Assembly: GCA_947652615.1 (NCBI GenBank)
Contig: CANTDX010000030.1
Coordinates: 1 to 40,292 of the forward strand
DNA length: 40,292 nt
Source of the DNA: an uncultured Dorea sp.
GTDB taxonomy: Bacteria > Bacillota > Clostridia > Lachnospirales > Lachnospiraceae
Reading direction: 5' to 3'
How positions within the stretch are numbered: the stretch's first letter is position 1; every line of letters starts with the position of its first letter. Positions 7,657 to 15,440 of this stretch are shown here, piece by piece. The translations under genes were made by a program, and so were the position numbers. Under the pieces are notes generated by a model that was given only the letters and a program-made list of their open reading frames with translations, had not been told where the DNA came from and searched no databases.

Positions 7657-8169
7657 ATGAACGGAAATGGTATGAAGAAGCGGTGGATCTCCCTGTATGT
7701 GGAAAATCAGGTGGGCGTCCTGTCGAAGATCTCCGGACTTTTCTCCGGGAAGTCTTATAATCTGGACAGCCTTACAGTGGGAACGACAGAGGATCCGACG
7801 ATCTCCAGGATGACGATCGCGACGGTCAGCGATGATGAGACCTTTGAGCAGATCAAGAAGCAGCTGAACCGCCTGGTCGAGGTTATCAAGGTCATTGATT
7901 TCACGGATGTATTCGTACGTATGAAGGAAATCCTATATGTAAAGGTGCGCAAATGTACACCGGAAGATAAGGTGGAACTGTTCCAGATCGCGGAGACGTT
8001 CAAGGCGAAGGTGATCGATTACGGGAAGGACAGCCTGCTGCTTGAGTTTGTCCAGACTGCGACGAAGAATGACGCGGTGATCAAGCTGATGAAGGAAGAG
8101 TTTAAGACGATAGAGGTCGTGAGAGGCGGAAGTGTTGGGATTGAATCCATCAGTATGATGGAGCGGTAG
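7657..8169 (+). CDS. ilvN: Acetolactate synthase, small (regulatory) subunit
   Basis: A 170-residue regulatory partner of IlvB that binds valine for feedback inhibition and stimulates the catalytic subunit. The N-terminal ACT domain (about residues 7-80) begins RWISLYVENQVGVLSKISGLFSGKSYNLDSLTVGTTEDPTISRMTIAT, the classic IlvH/IlvN signature. The C-terminal domain carries the LLEFVQTATKNDAVIKLMKEE region and the end VRGGSVGIESI. It starts 24 nt after ilvB with GGAGAGGGAAG upstream, so it belongs to the same T-box-controlled transcript. Confidence 0.95.
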   Translation: MNGNGMKKRWISLYVENQVGVLSKISGLFSGKSYNLDSLTVGTTEDPTISRMTIATVSDDETFEQIKKQLNRLVEVIKVIDFTDVFVRMKEILYVKVRKCTPEDKVELFQIAETFKAKVIDYGKDSLLLEFVQTATKNDAVIKLMKEEFKTIEVVRGGSVGIESISMMER

Positions 8170-8279
8170 AGAATCGGTTATAAAGATATTGTGAATAAAA
8201 ACAGAGCGCACTCTTGAATTTTGGAATGGGTAGGATTATAATAGGTTCAAAGACGATGAAAGAACGGAGGAATCGAAAG

Positions 8280-9305
8280 ATGGAGAAGAAAAATATTGAT
8301 TGGTCTAACCTTGGATTTGGTTACATACAGACGGATAAGAGATACGTTTCCAATTATAAGGATGGGGCGTGGGATGAAGGCGTGCTGACCTCCGATGCAA
8401 ATGTTGTGATCAATGAGTGTGCGTGTGTGCTTCAGTATGCACAGACTTGTTTTGAAGGGCTGAAGGCTTATACGACGGAAGACGGACATATCGTGATGTT
8501 CCGCCCGGATCTGAATGCGAAGAGAATGGCGGATACAGCTAAGAGACTGGAGATGGCGGTATTTCCGGAGGAGAGATTCCTTGACGCCGTGCATAAGACG
8601 GTAGAGGCCAATGCGGCTTACGTTCCTCCGTATGGTTCCGGCGCTACGCTGTATGTGCGTCCATATCTGTTCGGTTCTAATGCGGTAATCGGGGTGAAGC
8701 CGGCGGATGAGTATCAGTTCCGTGTATTTACCACACCGGTAGGGCCGTATTTCAAGGGCGGTGCGAAGCCGATCACCATCCGCGTGTGTGATTTCGACCG
8801 TGCGGCTCCCCATGGGACGGGCCACGTGAAAGCAGGGCTTAACTATGCTATGAGCCTCCATGCGATCGTAGATGCCCACAACCAGGGGTACGACGAGAAT
8901 ATGTATCTGGATGCGGCGACCAGGACCAAGGTGGAGGAGACAGGAGGCGCCAACTTCATATTCATCACGAAGGATAACAAGGTCGTGACACCAAAGTCTT
9001 CTACGATCCTGCCGTCTATCACAAGGCGTTCCCTGATGTATGTGGCGGAGAAGTATCTGGGGCTTGAAGTGGAAGAAAGAGAAGTACCGTTCGAGGAAGT
9101 ACAGGAATTCGCAGAGTGCGGGCTCTGCGGAACGGCAGCGGTGATCTCTCCGGTGGGCAAGGTGGTTGACCACGGCAGAGAGATCTGTTTCCCAAGCGGA
9201 ATGGAAGCTATGGGACCGGTGACGAAGAAGCTGTATGATACGCTGACCGGGATCCAGATGGGGCAGATCGAGGCTCCGGAAGGATGGATTCATGTAGTAG
9301 TATAA
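8280..9305 (+). CDS. ilvE: Branched-chain amino acid aminotransferase
   Basis: This 341-residue fold-type IV PLP enzyme performs the last step of Val, Leu and Ile synthesis, using glutamate as amino donor. The PLP lysine is Lys184 in GTGHVKAGLNYAMSLHAI; FEGLKAY (58-64), RPYLFGS and the ETGGANFIF motif (220-228) are typical of the longer eukaryote-like class. The ORF is open 22 codons upstream, but CGGAGGA precedes ATG 8280 and the protein aligns from MEKKNIDWSNLGFGY. It lies 110 nt after ilvN with no clear terminator between, so it is probably co-transcribed. Glutamate for the reaction could come from the glutamate dehydrogenase encoded further along. Confidence 0.95.
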   Translation: MEKKNIDWSNLGFGYIQTDKRYVSNYKDGAWDEGVLTSDANVVINECACVLQYAQTCFEGLKAYTTEDGHIVMFRPDLNAKRMADTAKRLEMAVFPEERFLDAVHKTVEANAAYVPPYGSGATLYVRPYLFGSNAVIGVKPADEYQFRVFTTPVGPYFKGGAKPITIRVCDFDRAAPHGTGHVKAGLNYAMSLHAIVDAHNQGYDENMYLDAATRTKVEETGGANFIFITKDNKVVTPKSSTILPSITRRSLMYVAEKYLGLEVEEREVPFEEVQEFAECGLCGTAAVISPVGKVVDHGREICFPSGMEAMGPVTKKLYDTLTGIQMGQIEAPEGWIHVVV

Positions 9306-9312
9306 TCAGGCA

Positions 9313-9336
9313 TAGGATCTGCCATGGCAGATCCTA
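9313..9336. repeat. 24-bp perfect palindrome after ilvE
   Basis: The half TAGGATCTGCCA is followed immediately by its reverse complement, 7 nt after the ilvE stop. No T tract follows, so it is either a weak terminator or 3'-stabilising structure for the ilv transcript. Confidence 0.6.
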
Positions 9337-9388
9337 ATTACGCTACAAGTCTGTGTCAGATTTGCAGCGTATGCATGGAAGGGGATGT

Positions 9389-10972
9389 ATGGGCAGAATA
9401 TTTAATGTCAGTGCAGATTGCAAGCCAAAGTTGCATTATATGGTGAATATTGACGACAGATTGAGACAGATTAAGAATATGGTAGATAAGGGTCAGTATT
9501 TTACCATGAACCGTGCACGTCAATATGGGAAGACGACCACGTTACATGCATTGGAACATCTTTTGAAGAGTGAATATGTGGTGATAAGCTTGGATTTTCA
9601 GATGCTTAGCGCTGAAAGTTTTAAAACGGAAAGGAATTTTATTGAGAGTTTTTCAGGAGAGATTCTGGACAGAATTGAGGATATTCATGATATTCCGGAA
9701 GAGGTATTGACGGAATTAGAAGGAATTTCACACGGAAGCAGGCAGTATGGGAAGCTTTCTGTTTTACTCCGCTGTCTGAGTAAATGGTGCTGTTTTTCGG
9801 CCAAGAAAGTGATATTGATCATTGATGAAGTGGATGGCGCCTCGAATTATCCGGTATTCCTTGATTTTCTTGCACAGCTTAGAGGATATTATATAGCAAG
9901 AGATAAAAAAGCTACGTTTCATTCCGTTATCCTTGCAGGTGTATATGATATAAAAAATCTGAAGGATAAATTCGTAGATGAACATAGGTTAAACAGTCCG
10001 TGGAACATTGCTGCTGATTTTGATATTGATATGAGTCTGACAGAAGCAGGAATTGCAGGAATGCTTCAAGATTATGAACAGGATCATCATACCGGAATGA
10101 AGATAGAAGAGATTGCCGGACTCATCCATGTCTATACTTCCGGCTATCCGTTTTTGGTATCACGGATCTGCAAGCTTTTGGATGAAAAAGTTGCGGGAAG
10201 CAAAGAATTCCCGGATGAAAAGGCAGCATGGACAAAGGATGGATTTCTTGCGGCTGTCAGAATTCTGCTGACAGAAGAAAATACGTTGTTTGAATCCTTG
10301 GATAATAAATTAATTGATTATCCGGAATTGAAGCAAATGTTGGAAGAATTGCTTCTTGACGGAAGAACAATAGAATATGTGCCGGGTGATATTGGAATAC
10401 GCGTGGCATCCATGTTTGGATTTATTACGATAGAGAATCAGTTGGTGAACGTGTCCAATCGGATTTTCGAGACAAGACTTTATAACGGATTTCTTGCTGA
10501 GAGATCACGCCAAAATAAGTTTTTGCAAAATGTTGTGACAGAAAAGAATCAATTTATCGCTGCCGGTCAGTTAGATATGGAATTGGTGATTCAAAAATTT
10601 GTTGATTATTACAGTGATATTTTTGGAACATATAATGAACAGTTTTTGGAAGACCATGGAAGAAGCCTTTTCCTGTTGTATTTGAAACCGATTATTAATG
10701 GGAGGGGCAATTATTATGTTGAAGCCAGGACCCGGTCAAACCGTAGGACGGATATTGTGGTTGATTACTGCGGACAGCAACATATAGTAGAGTTAAAGGT
10801 TTGGCATGGTGAAGAATATAATAGAAAAGGAGAACAACAACTGGTCGATTATCTGGAATCCTATCATGTAAAACAGGGATACCTTATCAGTTTTAACTTT
10901 AATAAAAAGAAAGAGATTGGAGTAAGGTGGAAAGAGGTTGAGGGTAAGAGGATTCTGGAGGCAGTAGTATAG
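9389..10972 (+). CDS. AAA-ATPase-like / PD-(D/E)XK domain protein
   Basis: This 527-residue protein is of the family combining an AAA-ATPase-like N-terminal domain with a PD-(D/E)XK nuclease-like C-terminal domain (PF09820/PF08011 type), expanded in gut Firmicutes and Bacteroidetes and without an established function. The P-loop is RQYGKTTT (44-51), the Walker B strand ILIIDEVDGA has Asp146-Glu147, and the C-terminal core shows Asp455 in RTDIVV and Glu468-Leu-Lys470 in VELKVW, the D...ExK arrangement. ATG 9389 is preferred over the GTG at 9353 because AAGGGGA precedes it and family members begin MGR-F. It is markedly richer in AT codons than the ilv genes and has its own terminator, so it may have arrived by transfer. 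Roles in defence or mobile-element biology are conjecture. Confidence 0.85.
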   Translation: MGRIFNVSADCKPKLHYMVNIDDRLRQIKNMVDKGQYFTMNRARQYGKTTTLHALEHLLKSEYVVISLDFQMLSAESFKTERNFIESFSGEILDRIEDIHDIPEEVLTELEGISHGSRQYGKLSVLLRCLSKWCCFSAKKVILIIDEVDGASNYPVFLDFLAQLRGYYIARDKKATFHSVILAGVYDIKNLKDKFVDEHRLNSPWNIAADFDIDMSLTEAGIAGMLQDYEQDHHTGMKIEEIAGLIHVYTSGYPFLVSRICKLLDEKVAGSKEFPDEKAAWTKDGFLAAVRILLTEENTLFESLDNKLIDYPELKQMLEELLLDGRTIEYVPGDIGIRVASMFGFITIENQLVNVSNRIFETRLYNGFLAERSRQNKFLQNVVTEKNQFIAAGQLDMELVIQKFVDYYSDIFGTYNEQFLEDHGRSLFLLYLKPIINGRGNYYVEARTRSNRRTDIVVDYCGQQHIVELKVWHGEEYNRKGEQQLVDYLESYHVKQGYLISFNFNKKKEIGVRWKEVEGKRILEAVV

Positions 10973-10986
10973 GTAAACTGTAAATG

Positions 10987-11021
10987 GCACACTGACAGTT
11001 TGGATTGTCAGTGTGCTTTTT
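10987..11021 (+). terminator. Terminator after the AAA-ATPase gene
   Basis: GCACACTGACA / TGTCAGTGTGC, a perfect 11-bp stem with an 8-nt loop, followed by TTTTT. Confidence 0.9.
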
Positions 11022-11219
11022 GGATATTGAATTTTGAATAAGGAAAGAAGGATATCTCTTCTTCATCACTCTCTCAGTTTGAGGTGCTCATCCCGGATTT
11101 CAGGAAGGAAATATAGCTGAAATATAAGGATTTTATCCGTAGTAATATAAGGTGCCGTGTGCTATAATGAAGAAAATAAACTGATGACAGCAAGGCAGAT
11201 AACAAGAAAGGAACATAAG

Positions 11220-12287
11220 ATGGGAAAAGAGACAATGAAGGCATTAAGAATGTATGCACCCGGCGATTTCCGGTATGAGGACGTACCGGTACCTGAGATA
11301 GACGACGATGAGATCCTTGTGAAGATCGAGGGCTGCGGGATCTGCGCCGGAGATGTGAAGACTCTGCACGGCGGTGTGAGGATATGGGGTACAACGCCGG
11401 AAAAGCGTTATATTGAGGCGCCGGTGATCGGCGGACACGAATTCGTGGGACGTGTTGTGAAGTATGGCAAGAATGTGGCCGGGGTGAAGGAAGGAGACCG
11501 TATGGTTTCCGAGCAGATTGTACCGTGCGGGGAGTGCCGTTTCTGCAAGGCAGGGTATTATTCCATGTGTCAGAGACATTACATTTACGGGTTTAAGGAG
11601 GATACGCAGGGCGGATTTGCCGAGTATATGAAGTTCAATAAGCAGGGCATCCATCATCATGTGCCGGATGCCTTATCCCTGGAGCAGGCGGTGTTGATCG
11701 AGCCGCTGGCATGTGCCATGCACGCGGTGGAGCGGGCGAAGATCCAGCACAATGACGTGGTGGTCATCAGCGGCTTGGGTGCGATCGGGCTTGGAATGGT
11801 CAGTGTGGCAAGGAAATTGCAGCCTAAGATGATCATCGGACTGGATCTTCGGCAGAAGCGCATGGATATGGCGATGAGATGCGGGGCTGATATGGTGCTG
11901 AATCCGTTGGAGGTGAACGTCGGAGATAAGATCCGGGAGTTGACGGACGGGTATGGCTGTGATGTATATATCGAAGCTTCCGGCAGTGAGAAGAGTGTCC
12001 TTCAGGGTATGGATGCGATCCGGTTCTGCGGCAGATATGTGCAGTTTGGGGTATTCCCCAAGGCGATCACGGTTGACTGGAACGATATCGGCGACGGCAA
12101 GGAGATCGAGATCTATGGAGCGCATCTGGCGCCGTATTGCTATGAACCGGTGATGAAGGGGATGCTGGACGGGTCGATCTATACAGACGGGCTGATTTCG
12201 CATTCCTTTAAGATGGCAGACTGGAAAGAAGCGTTCGAGGTTGCGGAGAAGGATCCCGATGCGTTTAAGGTGATGCTGGTTCCTTAG
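11220..12287 (+). CDS. Zinc-dependent polyol-type dehydrogenase (MDR family)
   Basis: This 355-residue medium-chain dehydrogenase/reductase oxidises a secondary alcohol of a sugar alcohol or similar with NAD(P). Catalytic zinc ligands are Cys42 in GCGICAGD, His73-Glu74 in GGHE and Glu161 in EPLACA. The structural zinc is held by Cys103, Cys106, Cys109 and Cys117. The dinucleotide site is GLGAIG (185-190). The sequence resembles sorbitol/threonine dehydrogenase relatives annotated as erythritol/L-threitol dehydrogenase, but the substrate is not determined by sequence. The ORF is open from a GTG at 11157; ATG 11220 is chosen for AAAGGA upstream. A TATAAT at 11163-11168 could be its -10 box, without a good -35. 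No sugar transporter or kinase is adjacent. Confidence 0.85.
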   Translation: MGKETMKALRMYAPGDFRYEDVPVPEIDDDEILVKIEGCGICAGDVKTLHGGVRIWGTTPEKRYIEAPVIGGHEFVGRVVKYGKNVAGVKEGDRMVSEQIVPCGECRFCKAGYYSMCQRHYIYGFKEDTQGGFAEYMKFNKQGIHHHVPDALSLEQAVLIEPLACAMHAVERAKIQHNDVVVISGLGAIGLGMVSVARKLQPKMIIGLDLRQKRMDMAMRCGADMVLNPLEVNVGDKIRELTDGYGCDVYIEASGSEKSVLQGMDAIRFCGRYVQFGVFPKAITVDWNDIGDGKEIEIYGAHLAPYCYEPVMKGMLDGSIYTDGLISHSFKMADWKEAFEVAEKDPDAFKVMLVP

Positions 12288-12325
12288 GATTTGAAATAGA
12301 TCCGATAAAGAACGGAGGAAAGGAT

Positions 12326-12493
12326 ATGGTGGAAATTATGACAGATAAGCAGGTGAGATTTTTAACCTGGCTGATTACTACGGCAACTGATAAATGTGCA
12401 TCTATTGAAGAAGTACACGAATTGAATCGGGAAATCAGAAAGCATTCTGACGGGTTGATAGATTTGGCAGAAAAGGATAGGGAAGAAGAATAA
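12326..12493 (+). CDS. Small hypothetical protein, 55 aa
   Basis: A short ORF with a strong CGGAGGA site 8 nt before the ATG, 38 nt after the dehydrogenase stop. The product reads MVEIMTDKQVRFLTWLITTATDKCASI and continues into a charged helix ending EKDREEE. It has one hydrophobic patch (FLTWLITTA), too short for a confident membrane helix. I do not recognise a family. The RBS and spacing argue that it is translated with the upstream gene. Confidence 0.6.
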   Translation: MVEIMTDKQVRFLTWLITTATDKCASIEEVHELNREIRKHSDGLIDLAEKDREEE

Positions 12494-12524
12494 GATAAAG
12501 CTGAGTTTTCGTACAGTCTGGCAG

Positions 12525-12556
12525 GGGGATTGGTAATTGTCACATTACCAATCCCC
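12525..12556. terminator. Hairpin between convergent genes
   Basis: GGGGATTGGTAAT / ATTACCAATCCCC, 13-bp perfect stem with loop TGTCAC, placed between the small plus-strand gene and the minus-strand amidotransferase-like gene. Neither side has a T tract, so it is an imperfect bidirectional terminator. Confidence 0.6.
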
Positions 12557-12576
12557 TATTCAAATAGGAACAGACA

Positions 12577-13674
12577 TTACAGAGATTCTTTCGCACTCAG
12601 GTAGAACAAACCATTATATACCAACAGGAAATTCAAGCTGTCCTTCCTCGTCTGATATCCGATATTACCCATCTCGGGATGGGGAGAGATCATCAGTACC
12701 TTATGTCCTTTGTAATTCCCTTCTGCGAATGCAGTTTTTCCTTTCATAAGTGTGTCAAACACAGGCTGAGTCACCGGATTATAGTAGCTGTGCACCGCCT
12801 GATCTGCCATATCATTATCTGCCATTTCCCAGTAGGGCGTATTGACCGCGCCGCTAGCCAGAAGGCTCTCAAAATGTCCGAGTTCACGGATATTATCTCC
12901 CAGAATGTGAATACAAGGACCCTCCCAGTATACGGCATTGACACTGGTGGTCTTGCCGGCCGCGACGCCGGCGAACAGCGGATGGTCCGGCTCATCAATA
13001 CGGCACCTGACGAAGGCGCTTCCTGTGTGCCAGAAATCCAGATCCTCATCCTCTGTTGCATCCATAATATTCAGCCAATACGGGTTCTTTGGCGAATCAG
13101 ACGAGAGCGGGAGATAAGCCCCTCCGCAGATTCCCATGTAATTTCCCTTTTCTTCAAGGAACCGTCGGATCTCCTGGAATCCCCGGTCGCCAAGTCCTCT
13201 GTAATAGCATTCTCCGGCATCCGGGCTTCCTGGTACAAGGAAGATATCATATTCCATCAGTTTCCCGCTACGGATCTCAGCATCCGGGATCATTTCATAA
13301 GAGAAATTCCCCATGTTCATCACTTCGGCGAGAGGCGCGGAGAATTCGGGGCCGGCGCCGGAACCGTCGTAGAGCGCGATCTTAGGATATGACAAAGTTA
13401 GGGACTGTTCGGGTAATTTTTCAATGTAATCATATATAATGTTTGCAGATGACAATAAGGCTTCGATCTCATTGTTTGAAACCAAAGAATAACCGCACTG
13501 ATAATAATGTCCTTCGGGCCACAGGCTCGTTGAATCAAAGGAGAACCCGCCGTAGTGCCAGCAGACGGGCACATTCATTTTCAGCAATTGGTTTATCACA
13601 TAGGTTGTATGCGAGATACTTTCCTGATAAGAGTTGAACCCAACCCGGTCAGTAGGAATGAATAAATATTTCAT
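12577..13674 (-). CDS. Class I glutamine amidotransferase-like (BPL_N-type) protein
   Basis: This 365-residue protein has a class I amidotransferase/DJ-1-like fold resembling the N-terminal domain of some biotin protein ligases (BPL_N). The nucleophile elbow is GNYMGICGGAYL with Cys183, and ISPHPEMGN supplies His332 and Glu334, so a full Cys-His-Glu triad is present. IALYDGSGAGPEF (99-111) and DIFLVPGSPDAGE (143-155) form the core strands. I cannot name a substrate. ATG 13674 is chosen because AAAGGAGG sits 8 nt upstream; the GTG at 13680 is too close. It follows the symporter by 14 nt and is the last gene of a minus-strand operon, so it probably acts on the imported compound, perhaps as an amidase or peptidase. 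Confidence 0.7.
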   Translation of the reverse strand: MKYLFIPTDRVGFNSYQESISHTTYVINQLLKMNVPVCWHYGGFSFDSTSLWPEGHYYQCGYSLVSNNEIEALLSSANIIYDYIEKLPEQSLTLSYPKIALYDGSGAGPEFSAPLAEVMNMGNFSYEMIPDAEIRSGKLMEYDIFLVPGSPDAGECYYRGLGDRGFQEIRRFLEEKGNYMGICGGAYLPLSSDSPKNPYWLNIMDATEDEDLDFWHTGSAFVRCRIDEPDHPLFAGVAAGKTTSVNAVYWEGPCIHILGDNIRELGHFESLLASGAVNTPYWEMADNDMADQAVHSYYNPVTQPVFDTLMKGKTAFAEGNYKGHKVLMISPHPEMGNIGYQTRKDSLNFLLVYNGLFYLSAKESL

Positions 13675-13688
13675 CAACACGTCCTCCT

Positions 13689-15158
13689 TTATTTAGTGGA
13701 TTTATTATTTTTTAATGCAGTTTGAAATGCTTCGAATTCCTTGACGGAATCCGCATCCGGTCCGCCGCTTACGGCTGTTCCGATCACCAGGGCAATGGTA
13801 CTGAAGAGAAAGCCGGGGATCGCTTCATAGACATAGGCTGACAGTCCGCTGTAATACCACACGACAACGGTGACGAGACCTGTGATAATGCTCGCGATCG
13901 CACCGGTACGGTTCACATTTCTGGTATAGAGACTGAATAGAACCAATGGTCCAAAGCATGCGCCAAGTCCGGCGGAAGCCAACAACGCGATGGAGAATAC
14001 CACGTCGGATTTCAATGAGAGCAGGAATGCAACCAGGCAGATCAGTACAACGGAGATCCGTTCGGCGCGGACAATCTTCGCATCGTCGATATCCTTGAGA
14101 AAATGCTTGATCAGGTTGGTTCCTACGGCTGCCGACGCTACGATGACATATGCGCTGACAGAAGAAAGAACCGCCGCCATAACTGCCGCGGCAAATAAGC
14201 CCAGGAGATAGGACGGGAAATAAGTTGCCCCCATCTGGAAGAACACTTGCTCCGGGTCGGCGATCGCCGGGAATAGATAAGCGCCCAGCATACCGATGAT
14301 AACAGAGCAGTAGGAGGTGATACCCACCCAGACGGTCGCGATCAGGGTTGAATCTTTGATCTCGGCGCTGTGTTTGATGGACATGAAGCTTGTGTGAACA
14401 TGGATCATGCCGAAATAACAGAATCCGACGCCAAGGCCGCCTGCGATGATGGATATGGAGCTCCATCCGGTCTCCCCGTTACAGAACTGGAAGAAGGTGG
14501 GAGCTTGATCGTATAGTGATTCCAGAGCCGGACCAAAGCCGCCGAGTTTCACAATGACTGCCAGCGGTACCAATAGGAGGGTGAAGAACATCAGGGTTCC
14601 CTGGAACAGATTGCTCCAGCTTACAGCCATGTATCCGCCAAGGAATGTATAGGCGATCACGACACACAGTGCGATGATGATCCCGGTATGATAGGAGAGG
14701 CCGAAGGTGGCGTTCAGGAGCTTTCCGCTTCCGATGATCTCGGCGGATGCGTTGATGATCATGAAGAAGATCACGGCGATACCGGCAACCACGCCGACGG
14801 TTCCTCTCTTGTCATGGACTCTCTTCTCGAAGAATTCTGTCACAGACAATGCCTGGTAAGTTTCACTGGCAATGCGGATTCGGTTTCCGACTAAGATCCA
14901 GTTCAGCATAGTTCCGCCGATCAGGCCGATCAGGATCCAGATGGAGGAAAGCCCTGCCGCATAGGCTGCGCCGGGAAGTCCCATGAGGAGCCAGCCGCTC
15001 ATATCAGAAGATTCCGCTGAGATAGCGGTGACCCACTTGTTATTGGATCGTCCGGCGAGTGAGTAGTCGGACGAAGATTTCGTGCGGAGATAGGTGATCA
15101 GGCCGATTCCGACAAGGATTAGAATATATGCAACGAAGATAATAATACTGATAGTCAT
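13689..15158 (-). CDS. Sodium:solute symporter (SSS family, PutP-like)
   Basis: This 489-residue Na+-coupled symporter is in the cytoplasmic membrane with about thirteen helices. Family markers: the first helix, SDYSLAGRSNNKWVTAISAESSDMSGWLLMGLPGAAYAAGLSSIW, is the PutP signature; the GGYMAVSWSNLFQGTLMF segment and the AVMAAVLSSVSAYVIVASAAVGTN helix, with its sodium-site serines, follow. Closest to proline symporters, but the operon partner (an amidotransferase-like enzyme) leaves room for another amino acid or amide. AAGGGGGGA precedes the start. A 30-residue membrane peptide lies 12 nt upstream. Transcription is probably controlled by the divergently encoded MerR-type protein. Confidence 0.9.
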   Translation of the reverse strand: MTISIIIFVAYILILVGIGLITYLRTKSSSDYSLAGRSNNKWVTAISAESSDMSGWLLMGLPGAAYAAGLSSIWILIGLIGGTMLNWILVGNRIRIASETYQALSVTEFFEKRVHDKRGTVGVVAGIAVIFFMIINASAEIIGSGKLLNATFGLSYHTGIIIALCVVIAYTFLGGYMAVSWSNLFQGTLMFFTLLLVPLAVIVKLGGFGPALESLYDQAPTFFQFCNGETGWSSISIIAGGLGVGFCYFGMIHVHTSFMSIKHSAEIKDSTLIATVWVGITSYCSVIIGMLGAYLFPAIADPEQVFFQMGATYFPSYLLGLFAAAVMAAVLSSVSAYVIVASAAVGTNLIKHFLKDIDDAKIVRAERISVVLICLVAFLLSLKSDVVFSIALLASAGLGACFGPLVLFSLYTRNVNRTGAIASIITGLVTVVVWYYSGLSAYVYEAIPGFLFSTIALVIGTAVSGGPDADSVKEFEAFQTALKNNKSTK

Positions 15159-15170
15159 AGCTGTCCCCCC

Positions 15171-15263
15171 TTAGAGATTGGATTTCCTGTAAAAGATATA
15201 GGCAAGAATGATACTGAGTGGTAAAGGTGCGAAAAATATAATCCACGTTGTTAAAGTTATCAT
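15171..15263 (-). CDS. Symporter small accessory protein, 30 aa
   Basis: A tiny ORF immediately upstream of the symporter. It encodes MITLTTWIIFFAPLPLSIIL then AYIFYRKSNL: one transmembrane helix with a basic C-terminal end. AAGGAG lies 10 nt before the ATG. Single-helix peptides of this size are known next to SSS symporters and are annotated as symporter small accessory proteins; their mechanism is not settled. Position, ribosome site and composition make it a convincing gene in spite of its length. Confidence 0.8.
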   Translation of the reverse strand: MITLTTWIIFFAPLPLSIILAYIFYRKSNL

Positions 15264-15311
15264 AATTTAATGCTCCTTTCTTGAAATAGTATGTAATAAT
15301 GAATTTGTTAT

Positions 15312-15342
15312 ATTATACTATCTGTAAATGACTTGATTACAA
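15312..15342 (-). promoter_or_regulatory. Symporter operon promoter with 19-bp spacer
   Basis: On the minus strand, TTGTAA (15342-15337) and TATAAT (15317-15312) are separated by 19 bp, the over-long spacer typical of MerR-activated promoters. The -35/spacer region holds the dyad TGTAA-N9-TTACA. The octamer TATACTAT beside the -10 also occurs in the palindrome at 15390-15411. Confidence 0.6.
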
Positions 15343-15389
15343 CCCAATGATTTGTAAAAATACTTTCCCAGACTCTACAAAATAGCGAA

Positions 15390-15411
15390 TTTCTATAGTA
15401 TACTATAGAAA
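15390..15411. promoter_or_regulatory. 22-bp palindromic operator candidate
   Basis: A perfect palindrome with half-site TTTCTATAGTA, centred 40 bp upstream of the MerR-type gene and overlapping a possible -10 (TATACT, 15399-15404). Size and place fit an autoregulatory operator for the divergently encoded MerR-type protein. Confidence 0.65.
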
Positions 15412-15440
15412 AATGTTCGAATGAAGAAAAGGAGAGAATT

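Noticed and set aside
8247..9293. 348-codon open frame on the minus strand across ilvE
   Set aside because: Antisense shadow of ilvE, no ribosome site and no domain.
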